In this document: piece by piece, positions 6,361 through 11,813 of the stretch | Layout of the letters: each line of letters opens with the position of its first letter | How positions within the stretch are numbered: the first letter of the stretch is position 1 | NCBI GenBank assembly: GCA_004554165.1 | Contig: SFNQ01000041.1 | Coordinates: forward strand, 1-11,813 | Length of the DNA stretch: 11,813 bases | From: Clostridiales bacterium | GTDB lineage: Bacteria; Bacillota; Clostridia; Christensenellales; CAG-138 | Reading direction: 5' to 3' | Made by a program: the position numbers and the translations under genes | Notes under the pieces: generated by a model | Seen by the model: only the letters and a program-made list of their open reading frames with translations | What the model was told of the DNA's origin: nothing | Database searches by the model: none

Positions 6361-6552
6361 GAGGAAAACGCGCCTGCCGATCTTCCGGATTGAGGAAAGG
6401 CTTCTTTTCGCCCCGCAATTGCCTGTCTGTGGGAACGGAAGCGGCGACGCAGGCCCGCGCCCTTTTTTCCAATGCTCCGGCGGCGGCTTCCACAGACGCC
6501 TGCGGCTTTGTTGCTCCGTTCAGATCGCGTGATCCCGCCGCAAAGCGGCTTT
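6361..6552. other. Non-coding spacer between convergent remnants
   Basis: No gene is recognised between the DeoR remnant stop and the end of the methyltransferase. A GCCGC-AAA-GCGGC dyad followed by TTTT (6537-6553) could serve as a weak plus-strand terminator but has only 5 pairs. Confidence 0.5.
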
Positions 6553-7359
6553 TCAGGCTTCCGTCTTTTCTCCTACGAACAGCAGGTGGTTCGTCATTCC
6601 CAAAAACTCCGGCTTTTCGCAGATATAGAAGTGATAGCGCAGATACTGCGCGTAGTTTTCGTCGTCCATTGCGTTGATCTTGTGCTCCAGCAGTTCGCTG
6701 ACGCCATCGGATGCCACCTCTCTGAGAATGCGGATGCCGCCGGCCCGAAGCATTTCACGGCAATCCGTCACGGTATGGAACACGAAGGGGAAATCCTCCA
6801 GCGCAAAGGTCTCTTTGTTATACTCGCCGTTCGTAAAGTAGTCGGGGCGGTATGAAAACTCCGTCAGAATGACCATGTCATTGGAAATAAAGGCGAAGAA
6901 AATCTTCCCCCCGGGCCTGCACACGCGCCGGGCTTCCGCAATACACCTTTGCCGGTCCTCCTCCCTGCGCAAATGATACAGCGGGCCAAAGAGCAGCACG
7001 ATGTCAAAGGATTCGTCCGCATAAAGGCTCAAATCAAGGGCGTTCCCCTGAACAAGTTCGATGGGATCGTCCTGCCGCATCTTCCTGCGGAATGCTTTGA
7101 TGTTATTCTCCGCCAGTTCCAGAGCGCACACGGCGTATCCCTTCCTCGCAAAGTACAGGCTGTACTCCCCCGCGCCTGCGCCGATATCCAGGATTCTGGC
7201 GCCGGGCTCCAGATACCGCTCAATATAGCGGGTGTTGGTCAGAAACTCCACCCGCGCCGCTTTGGAACGGTTCAGCCGGGTATCCTCATGGAACAGCTCG
7301 TAGATTTTCTGAATCCGTTCCGTCTCGTCGCTGATTTGTTCAATGTCGCGAAAATCCAT
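6553..7359 (-). CDS. Class I SAM-dependent methyltransferase
   Basis: This 268-residue soluble enzyme transfers a methyl group from S-adenosylmethionine; the acceptor is unknown. The Rossmann core shows motif I ILDIGAGAGEYSLYF (residues 56-70), the acidic end of the second strand at Glu81 (ALELAENN), a motif like QGNALDL (104-110), FDIVLLFGPLYHL (motif IV region, 118-130), and RVCRPGGKIFFAF. The N-terminal 50 residues form a helical lid (MDFRDIEQISDETERIQK). The frame is open further upstream to 7644, but the ATG at 7359 has AGGAG nine bases before it and gives the family-like start. It stands alone on the minus strand between a decayed regulator and a mobile-element patch, and nothing nearby indicates a pathway. 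Confidence 0.88.
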   Translation of the reverse strand: MDFRDIEQISDETERIQKIYELFHEDTRLNRSKAARVEFLTNTRYIERYLEPGARILDIGAGAGEYSLYFARKGYAVCALELAENNIKAFRRKMRQDDPIELVQGNALDLSLYADESFDIVLLFGPLYHLRREEDRQRCIAEARRVCRPGGKIFFAFISNDMVILTEFSYRPDYFTNGEYNKETFALEDFPFVFHTVTDCREMLRAGGIRILREVASDGVSELLEHKINAMDDENYAQYLRYHFYICEKPEFLGMTNHLLFVGEKTEA

Positions 7360-7411
7360 GTCTGTCGTCTCCTGAAGGTGCTTTTCAGCATTCGGGCCAA
7401 AGACCCGTTTC

Positions 7412-7439
7412 ATTATATATCGTTTGAGAGATCTCTCCA
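7412..7439 (-). promoter_or_regulatory. Possible promoter of the methyltransferase with a palindromic spacer
   Basis: On the minus strand a perfect -10 box TATAAT (7417-7412) is preceded at 16 bases by a weak -35, TGGAGA (7439-7434). A perfect 12-bp palindrome GAGAGATCTCTC (7426-7437) overlaps the -35 and spacer and could be an operator. A second TATAAT (7446-7441) lies upstream. The -10 is strong and the -35 poor. Confidence 0.35.
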
Positions 7440-7731
7440 CATTATAGCCGTCGGCGTTCTTCCCCGGCGGATAGTCCGCAGCAAGGGCACGGCCCCGGTG
7501 TTCATCGGCATCGCCGCAAGGCCCGTGCAAGGCCCGTACCAGAAATCTGTCGTCCGGTTCCGGCGGGATGGATTGGCCGGAACATCCCATCCGGGGAACG
7601 TCAGGCGTTCCCGGCGCGGTCGGAAAAACCAGAGCCGGCCCCACCGTCTCCGAACACGAAGCCGCGCGCTACAGAAAAACCCGGGGATAATACCCTTTCC
7701 GGGCGGAGCTCCCGGCCCTGCATTGCGAGAT
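7440..7731. other. Non-coding region upstream of the methyltransferase
   Basis: No credible gene is seen on either strand. The long plus-strand frame that crosses this region is an antisense shadow of the methyltransferase that happens to stay open. The only structure noted is an 11-bp tandem duplication, GCAAGGCCCGT at 7516-7526 and again at 7527-7537. Confidence 0.5.
7516..7537. repeat. Tandem 11-bp direct repeat, two copies
   Basis: GCAAGGCCCGT occurs twice with no spacer. No function is evident; it is probably slippage. Confidence 0.6.
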
Positions 7732-7771
7732 AAAAAATCACCTGACTTGACCCTTATGTCAAATCAGGTGA
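7732..7771 (-). terminator. Rho-independent terminator for minus-strand transcription
   Basis: Read on the minus strand, TCACCTGA (7771-7764) pairs with TCAGGTGA (7745-7738). After one mismatch TTGAC (7762-7758) pairs with GTCAA (7751-7747), around a 6-base loop. Six T follow directly (7737-7732). This is a strong terminator. It lies 126 bases after the TAG at 7898 of the interrupted minus-strand gene, and is presumably that gene's terminator. It also shields the methyltransferase from read-through. Confidence 0.85.
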
Positions 7772-7800
7772 CAATTCTGGCAAATCTACCGCCCATGGAT

Positions 7801-7835
7801 ACAATGCACCATGTTTTGACGGCATGGTGCATTGT
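7801..7835. repeat. Perfect 13-bp inverted repeat in the 3' region of the interrupted gene
   Basis: ACAATGCACCATG (7801-7813) and CATGGTGCATTGT (7823-7835) pair perfectly around a 9-base loop. On the plus strand the stem runs into TTT, so it could act as a weak plus-strand terminator, but no plus-strand gene precedes it. It lies 29 bases from the minus-strand terminator. Confidence 0.6.
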
Positions 7836-7897
7836 TTTATGGGTTCAGGTTTGATGCGCCGGGACAATGAGGACGGAAAGGACAACATCAAGTCTGC

Positions 7898-8098
7898 CTA
7901 TCGAACCGTATAATACTTTTGGTTTCTGCTTTTGGGCTTCTCCGGTATGGTCATTGCAAGCTTTTCGGCAGCAAGCAGGGGCTGAACATAATGCTGCATC
8001 GCATAAAACACGGTTTTCACGCCCAAAAAAGCCGCAATCTCCTGCCGTGTTTTCGGCTCATGGCAGAACGCCAACAGATCTCCGACAGGCTCAGTATT
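7898..8098 (-). pseudogene. 3' part of a gene split by the IS3 element (winged-helix tail)
   Basis: Minus-strand codons from the IS border to TAG (7900-7898) read TEPVGDLLAFCHEPKTRQEI, then a helix and strand, and the ending LAMTIPEKPKSRNQKYY. The MTIPEKPKSRNQKYY ending is typical of the C-terminal winged-helix segment of AlbA/COG2865-type ATP-binding proteins and some Fic proteins (from memory of those families). There is no start codon here, because the frame enters from the insertion sequence. It joins in frame with the helix-turn-helix fragment at 9342-9530 if the element is removed. Alternatively it is an unrelated tail brought next to the element by a deletion. Confidence 0.6.
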
Positions 8099-8166
8099 TA
8101 CTGGATGTATATTAAAAAAGTGGACAAGAGGAGTATAATAGTAGACAAATAAAAAGGAGTGATAGC

Positions 8167-8454
8167 ATGTCTACGAAGAAGCAAAACAAATACACCCCTG
8201 AATTCAAGCAAACAATCGTAAATCTTTATCATTCAGGAAAAACCTACGCCCAAATCAAATCAGAATATGGAGTTTCTTCTAATGCCCTGACAAATTGGCT
8301 GCGTCAATATTCCGAAGTGAAACTGGATGACAATACAGTCGTAACTGCTCAGCAGATCAAAGAACTTCAAAAACGGAATGCGCAGCTTGAGGAGGAAAAC
8401 CTTATATTAAAAAAAGCCATTGCAATATTCATGCCACACTCAGGCAACGATTGA
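8167..8454 (+). CDS. IS3-family OrfA (helix-turn-helix, leucine zipper)
   Basis: This 95-residue DNA-binding protein is the first frame of the IS3 transposase. The helix-turn-helix is at about residues 10-50 (KYTPEFKQTIVNLYHSGKTY then the ALTNWLRQY recognition helix). It is followed by a coiled-coil/leucine zipper (IKELQKRNAQLEEENLILKK), which mediates dimerisation in this family. AAGGAG lies 7 bases before the ATG. A TATAAT at 8134-8139 with a weak TTAAAA 16 bases upstream could be the resident promoter. It overlaps orfB and includes the slippery site near its end. Confidence 0.93.
   Translation: MSTKKQNKYTPEFKQTIVNLYHSGKTYAQIKSEYGVSSNALTNWLRQYSEVKLDDNTVVTAQQIKELQKRNAQLEEENLILKKAIAIFMPHSGND
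8409..8416 (+). promoter_or_regulatory. Programmed -1 frameshift site (A7G) joining OrfA to OrfB
   Basis: Seven A and a G (8409-8416) lie near the end of orfA. Slipping back one base here moves ribosomes into the orfB frame, which is open with no stop from 8409 through the orfB start at 8451. The product would be the OrfAB fusion, reading ILKKSHCNIHATLRQRLIAI across the junction. IS3 elements generally make their active transposase this way. I did not identify a downstream stimulatory stem. Confidence 0.8.
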
Positions 8455-9305
8455 TCGCTATCCGGGCTCTGTCTCATCAACATTCAATTTCTACTCTCTG
8501 CCGTGTTCTGAAGGTTAATCGCAGTACATATTACAAATTTCTGAATCGTAAACCTTCTGCTAGAGAAATAGAAAATACCGAGATCCGATCTCGTATCCTT
8601 GAAATCTATGCTGCTTCGGATAAGAGATTAGGTGCGCATAAAATCCAAATCTGTCTTCAGCGTGATTATTGCATCCATATCAGTGTCGGTCGAGTGTACC
8701 GACTCATGAAAACCATGAATCTCCCTAAAATGAGCACTATAAAGCCTCCTCGCCCTCGTCATTCCTCTCAGAATCTTTCCTGCGAAAATATTCTCGCTCA
8801 GAATTTCAATCAGCCAGAACCAAATCTCGTTTGGGTGAGTGATTTTACTTACCTTCGCGCTGCTGACAGGTTTTACTATCTTTGTGTCATCCTTGATCTA
8901 TTTTCTCGCAAGGTCATCGCTTATCGCGTTTCCTCCAAAATGGATCGTTTTCTGGCCATCGACACTCTCCATGACGCTGTTGCTGCTAGAAAGCCTTCTC
9001 ATGGCCTGATCTTTCATACTGACCAAGGTTCACAATTCACCTCTATCGATTTCCGAAAAGCGCTTGATGAGTACAACTTTGTCCAGTCATTTTCTTCTAA
9101 AGGACATCCTTACGATAACGCTGTTGTTGAATGCTTCTTTAAATATCTTAAGAAGGAAGAAGCAGATAGACGTTCTTATCATTCTCTCGACCAACTCAAG
9201 CACAGTCTCTTCTCTTACATCAACGGTTTCTACAATTCTCTCAGACCGCATTCTCATAATCGCGGCTTATCTCCTGTCCAAAGAGAAAATTTGTTTTTCC
9301 TCTGA
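8451..9305 (+). CDS. IS3-family OrfB (DDE transposase catalytic part)
   Basis: This 284-residue catalytic half of the transposase begins with the HTH_21-type region (STYYKFLNRKP, KRLGAHKI, SVGRVYRLMK) and continues into an rve integrase core. Asp131 is in WVSDFTYL, Asp191 in HTDQGSQF and Glu227 in NAVVECFFKYLKKEE, with exactly 35 residues between the second Asp and the Glu, as in the classic DD(35)E pattern. The end SLRPHSHNRGLSPVQ is the usual C-terminal block. The TTG start shown overlaps the orfA stop by 4 bases, but the working protein is probably OrfAB made by frameshifting at 8409. No damage is seen, so the element is likely able to move. Confidence 0.93.
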   Translation: MIAIRALSHQHSISTLCRVLKVNRSTYYKFLNRKPSAREIENTEIRSRILEIYAASDKRLGAHKIQICLQRDYCIHISVGRVYRLMKTMNLPKMSTIKPPRPRHSSQNLSCENILAQNFNQPEPNLVWVSDFTYLRAADRFYYLCVILDLFSRKVIAYRVSSKMDRFLAIDTLHDAVAARKPSHGLIFHTDQGSQFTSIDFRKALDEYNFVQSFSSKGHPYDNAVVECFFKYLKKEEADRRSYHSLDQLKHSLFSYINGFYNSLRPHSHNRGLSPVQRENLFFL

Positions 9306-9341
9306 TTCTTACCTGTCCACTTTATTGACTATGATCCAGTA

Positions 9342-9530
9342 ATTTCTGTTTCTATCCCGTGGTAAAAATCCTGCGGCTCCTTCTGTCTGATATCGAACAC
9401 TCCATCTTGCGATTGTCCTATCCGATACTCCGCATTGTTTGCTTGCTTCTGCCCGGCTTATTTTCCCCTCCACATATTCCCGTAGGATGCTTATTTCGTT
9501 TCCATTCAGTCCCTTACTCTGTCTTGACAT
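9342..9530 (-). pseudogene. 5' part of a gene split by the IS3 element (helix-turn-helix)
   Basis: The minus-strand ATG at 9530 opens a frame reading MSRQSKGLNGNEISILREYV, then a helix-turn-helix (ISRAEASKQCGVSDRTIARW) and RYQTEGAAGFLPRDRNRN, where it runs into the IS3 end. The HTH resembles the N-terminal part of transposase OrfA-type and resolvase-type DNA-binding proteins. Removing the element (and one ATT copy) joins it in frame to the tail at 7898-8095, for a protein of about 128 residues with two DNA-binding domains. The frame also extends to a GTG at 9566, but only the ATG at 9530 has an SD-like GGGGG seven bases upstream. Confidence 0.6.
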
Positions 9531-9535
9531 GACAA

Positions 9536-9583
9536 TACCCCCATAAGAGACAATTTCCTTTTTCACTGTCTCTTATGGGGGTA
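9536..9583 (-). repeat. Perfect 17-bp inverted repeat covering the ribosome binding site of the split gene
   Basis: TACCCCCATAAGAGACA (9536-9552) and TGTCTCTTATGGGGGTA (9567-9583) are perfect complements around a 14-base loop. On the minus-strand RNA the 3' arm contains the only SD-like run (GGGGG) and ends 5 bases before the ATG at 9530. The folded message should hide the start site. No T tract follows on either strand. Confidence 0.8.
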
Positions 9584-9616
9584 GCATATCAAACCGACAG
9601 GCGGCAACCATTTATT

Positions 9617-9994
9617 TTATACTTCGGTCATCCACAAACCGTGGAGGTTGCAGTATGCGTAAACAGCCACTGCTTTGTCATCTCCCAGGGAGAAGGTGAC
9701 ATTGGGGTCATCGCCGGGCTTCAGAGCCTTACGCTGACCGCCGTTCTCCGTCTGAACATAGACCCACTCAATGAAGTGTTCGGGAGCCATGGGGTGGTTC
9801 ACGGCGCCCACATTGACATTGATGGCCCCGTCTTCCACCGTGACCACAGGCAGATGCTTCTCGCCGCTGGCTTCCACAGTGTTGGGCACCAGAGCCTCCA
9901 TTTTCTGGCCGCAGCACATCATGGGCACGCCGGAGTCATGGATCACGCCTACCAGATTGCCGCAGTGGCGGCAGATGTAAAACTTTGCGCTCAT
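9617..9994 (-). CDS. dfx: Desulfoferrodoxin (superoxide reductase)
   Basis: Reduces superoxide to peroxide with electrons from rubredoxin, without releasing oxygen; cytoplasmic. At 125 residues it has the standard two-centre length. The N-terminal desulforedoxin domain carries Cys8, Cys11, Cys27 and Cys28 (center I, FeS4). The superoxide-reductase domain has Glu45-Lys46-His47, then His67, His73, Cys115 and His118, the four-His one-Cys ligand set of center II, with the catalytic Glu-Lys pair. The frame extends upstream into the preceding gene, but the ATG at 9994 has GGGAGGG six bases before it. It is last in the three-gene operon, 13 bases after the fusion gene's stop, and the SD overlaps that stop region. 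Confidence 0.96.
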   Translation of the reverse strand: MSAKFYICRHCGNLVGVIHDSGVPMMCCGQKMEALVPNTVEASGEKHLPVVTVEDGAINVNVGAVNHPMAPEHFIEWVYVQTENGGQRKALKPGDDPNVTFSLGDDKAVAVYAYCNLHGLWMTEV

Positions 9995-10007
9995 CAACAA
10001 CCCTCCC

Positions 10008-11156
10008 TTAATAGTTTTCCGCGTGGACTTCAAAGAACGCCTGGGGATGCTTGCAGACAGGGCAAACCTCGGGAGCCTTGGTGCCGACAACCAGGTGGCC
10101 GCAGTTACGGCACTCCCACATGGTAACGCCGCTCTTCTCAAATACCTGCATGGCCTCCACGTTGCTCAGCAGCTTGCGGTAGCGCTCCTCATGGGCCTTC
10201 TCGATGGCAGCCACACCGCGGAACTGCTCGGCCAGCTCATGGAAGCCTTCCTCGTCGGCCTCACGAGCCATGCGGTCATACATATCGGTCCACTCGGCGT
10301 TCTCGCCCTCGGCAGCATGGAGCAGGTTCTCGGCGGTATCGCCCAGCTCACCCAGAGCCTTGAACCACAGCTTGGCGTGTTCCTTCTCATTTTCAGCGGT
10401 GTGCAGGAACAGCGCAGCGATCTGCTCATAGCCGGCCTTCTTGGCGACGGAGGCGAAGTAGGTGTACTTGTTCCGGGCCTGGCTCTCACCGGCGAAGGCT
10501 TCCCACAGGTTCTTCTCCGTCTTGGTACCGGCATAGGGGTTCTTGGCAGGGACGGCCTCTTCGATCTTCACAAACTTGTCGGCAGGCTGCTTGCAGACAG
10601 GGCACTTGAAATCAGGGGTCATGGGGCCTTCGTGAATGTAACCGCAGACAGTACATTTCCACTTTTCCATTTTCTTTTCCTCCGTTTTTTCATTGAATTG
10701 AATGGTATGTAACAGGGATTCCACCACATCCGCGGGGATGTCGGGATATACTTTGATACTTTCCAGGAACGCCTTAGTGTTACCGCTCTGGGGGAGCATG
10801 AAACCCGCTTCACGGCACAGATCCTCTGCCATCAGCCGTGAGGACTTTTCCACGGCCACGCTCAGAGCATCGGGCAGCTGAGAAGCAATGCTTTCAGCTT
10901 GGGCCTTGCTTTGGATCAGGCCACGCAGGGCTTCCACTACTTTGTCCTCCTTGGGCTGCTGCACAGGAAGGGTCTTGGGAACCATAGAAATGGCAGAGGA
11001 TGGACAGGCTTCGGCACAGGCGCCGCATCCGATGCACTTTTCCGGATCAATGACGCTGTTCTCCGTATCCGTGGCCCCAGTGGGACAGACATAGAGGCAC
11101 AGGCAGTCCTTGGTGCATAAGCGCAGATTTCTCACCGCGTATTTTTCAGTCATCAT
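10008..11156 (-). CDS. Ferredoxin-rubrerythrin fusion with two rubredoxin domains
   Basis: This 382-residue cytoplasmic redox protein is probably a peroxide reductase. Residues 10-55 form a two-cluster ferredoxin: C14-x3-C18-x-C20-x3-C24-P and the regular CIGCGACAEACP (Cys41, 44, 47, 51). Residues about 70-160 are a helical segment I do not recognise. From Met163 a full rubrerythrin follows: rubredoxin-type Cys168/171/185/188, a diiron four-helix domain with Glu224, E257-x2-H260 and E319-x2-H322, and a second rubredoxin-like site Cys349/352/365/368. Met163 has its own GGAGG at an 8-base spacing. The start is one of two adjacent ATGs (11156 or 11153). GGGAGGG precedes them, and the second has the better spacing. 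The first overlaps the upstream stop by one base (TGATG). Confidence 0.93.
   Translation of the reverse strand: MMTEKYAVRNLRLCTKDCLCLYVCPTGATDTENSVIDPEKCIGCGACAEACPSSAISMVPKTLPVQQPKEDKVVEALRGLIQSKAQAESIASQLPDALSVAVEKSSRLMAEDLCREAGFMLPQSGNTKAFLESIKVYPDIPADVVESLLHTIQFNEKTEEKKMEKWKCTVCGYIHEGPMTPDFKCPVCKQPADKFVKIEEAVPAKNPYAGTKTEKNLWEAFAGESQARNKYTYFASVAKKAGYEQIAALFLHTAENEKEHAKLWFKALGELGDTAENLLHAAEGENAEWTDMYDRMAREADEEGFHELAEQFRGVAAIEKAHEERYRKLLSNVEAMQVFEKSGVTMWECRNCGHLVVGTKAPEVCPVCKHPQAFFEVHAENY
10668..10683 (-). promoter_or_regulatory. Internal ribosome binding site and start within the fusion gene
   Basis: Inside the coding sequence, GGAGG (10683-10679) stands 8 bases before ATG (10670-10668), in frame, exactly where the rubrerythrin part begins (MEKWKC). 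It looks like an ordinary gene start. It could yield a separate 220-residue rubrerythrin from the same message. Confidence 0.6.
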
Positions 11157-11785
11157 CAAGCCCTCCCTTCCGCTTTTTCAAATTTCCAACTGGGGACCTT
11201 GCATACCGGACAAAGCTCCGGGGCCGCATCTCCCACATAGACAAAGCCGCAGACCGTGCAGACCCAGACGCCTGTGTTCTCCAGCATCCTGTCCCCTTCG
11301 GTTTCGTAGCGTGTCAGCAGGGATTGGAGCATCCGTGTGACTTTTTCGCTCCAGACCTGGCACCGCAGGGCGCCCCGGTCCGGCTTCTCTGCGGACACCG
11401 CATTGCCGTAGGGATAGCCCACCGAAAGGTCATTCTCAATGAGTTCCAGCAGTTTTTTGGTGCTGGGCTCTTGCACCGGTTCCGCCTTGGACCGGAAGAA
11501 CTCTGCCAGCTTCCGAAAATCTTCCGCCTGCTGGGGCAGATACTGCTTTTCGCAGCCTCTTGCCAGGTTGGAGCAGATGATGCTCATTTCCATGGCAGAC
11601 AGTTCTTTCTCCACATGGGGTTTGTCCAGCGCGACAGCAGGCTTGGCTTGCTCGGTGTTCTCACGGAACTGGGATTTATCTGCACCGCACAGGGGACACT
11701 TCCAATCGACAGGGAGATCTTCCCACTTGCCACCGGCAGCTTCGTCATAAATATAGCCGCAAATACTGCAAACATATTGCTTCAT
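11156..11785 (-). CDS. Double-rubredoxin protein with an unidentified helical middle
   Basis: This 209-residue cytoplasmic electron carrier carries a rubredoxin at each end. The N-terminal one has Cys6/9/30/33 (CSICGYIYDEAAGG, WKCPLCGADKSQF) with a shortened loop. The C-terminal one has Cys176/179/192/195 (CTVCGFVY, LCPVCKVPSWKF) and is of the short rubrerythrin type. The middle (about 55-170) is helical and holds Cys residues but no ExxH pair, so I see no diiron site; it may be a decayed ferritin-like domain. The ATG at 11785 is chosen because AGGAGG lies 11 bases upstream; the GTG at 11794 would leave only 2 bases. It is first in the operon with the rubrerythrin fusion and desulfoferrodoxin, and probably supplies them with electrons. 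Any promoter lies beyond the window. Confidence 0.85.
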   Translation of the reverse strand: MKQYVCSICGYIYDEAAGGKWEDLPVDWKCPLCGADKSQFRENTEQAKPAVALDKPHVEKELSAMEMSIICSNLARGCEKQYLPQQAEDFRKLAEFFRSKAEPVQEPSTKKLLELIENDLSVGYPYGNAVSAEKPDRGALRCQVWSEKVTRMLQSLLTRYETEGDRMLENTGVWVCTVCGFVYVGDAAPELCPVCKVPSWKFEKAEGRA

Positions 11786-11813
11786 AGGGTTCACCGCCTC
11801 CTTTAGCCATATT

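Larger units (their letters stand above)
8102..9338 (+). mobile_element. IS3-family insertion sequence (about 1.24 kb), apparently intact
   Basis: The two overlapping frames orfA and orfB with a DDE transposase define an IS3-family element. The inverted ends share CTGGAT at the outside and AAAGTGGACA 13 bases further in (left 8101 onward, right 9339 inward). I place the tips at TGGATG (8102) and ATCCA (9338), giving the usual TG...CA. An alternative reading with tips TACTGGAT (8099-9341) is flanked by a 3-base direct repeat ATT (8096-8098 and 9342-9344), the duplication size expected for IS3. The element is visibly richer in A and T than its host, which points to recent arrival from a low-GC relative. 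Confidence 0.85.

Noticed and set aside
6537..6553. Short dyad plus TTTT as terminator
   Set aside because: Only 5 base pairs; kept as a note in the spacer entry and not called as a terminator.
6949..7854. 301-codon plus-strand frame over and beyond the methyltransferase start
   Set aside because: First half is antisense to a clear gene; the second half has no family features and runs through a terminator.
7867..8152. Small plus-strand frames before the IS3 element
   Set aside because: They are antisense to the winged-helix tail, which matches a known C-terminal pattern on the minus strand.
1..11813. CRISPR array, tRNA or rRNA genes
   Set aside because: No regularly spaced repeats and no cloverleaf or rRNA-like sequence was noticed when reading both strands.

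Overview
The window looks like chromosomal DNA of a strictly anaerobic, high-GC member of the Clostridia. The Oscillospiraceae or Flavonifractor-like gut lineage is my inference. The grounds are GC-rich codons, strong GGAGG-type ribosome binding sites, a barnase/barstar pair (typical of Firmicutes) and an oxygen-defence operon of rubredoxin, rubrerythrin and superoxide reductase. No ribosomal RNA, tRNA or CRISPR array was seen.

Layout. (1) 1-870: the 5' part of an IS481-like insertion sequence on the minus strand, cut by the window edge. (2) 948-3197, plus strand: a membrane sugar-phosphate transferase (WbaP/polyprenyl glycosylphosphotransferase type), then a SanA/YdcF-like envelope protein with its own promoter. 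Both suggest cell-surface polysaccharide or envelope work. (3) 3272-5992, plus strand: four tightly packed genes, aldose 1-epimerase (galM), a lipoprotein ribonuclease of the barnase family, a barstar-type inhibitor with an unusual tail, and a HAD-family sugar-phosphate phosphatase. (4) 5993-6552: decayed DNA containing the C-terminal scrap of a DeoR-family regulator. (5) 6553-7359, minus: a class I SAM methyltransferase. (6) 7360-9583: an accessory patch. An AT-rich IS3-family element (about 8102-9338) with a programmed frameshift site splits a minus-strand gene that probably encoded a small two-domain DNA-binding protein. A long hairpin covers that gene's start region and a rho-independent terminator lies behind it. 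(7) 9617-11785, minus: a three-gene operon for a double-rubredoxin protein, a ferredoxin-rubrerythrin fusion, and desulfoferrodoxin.

How the parts work together. The minus-strand operon at the right is a complete electron-transfer and detoxification set: rubredoxin-type proteins feed electrons to rubrerythrin (peroxide reduction) and desulfoferrodoxin (superoxide reduction). The barnase-like enzyme carries a lipobox and should act outside the membrane, while the barstar protects the cytoplasm. The two insertion sequences have each reshaped neighbouring genes. One appears to supply a -35 box to the sugar transferase, and the other breaks a regulator-like gene.

The best leads are the IS481-border promoter, the paired substitutions at the barnase/barstar interface, the internal ribosome binding site in the ferredoxin-rubrerythrin fusion, the SD-masking hairpin, and a probably leaderless sanA-like gene.
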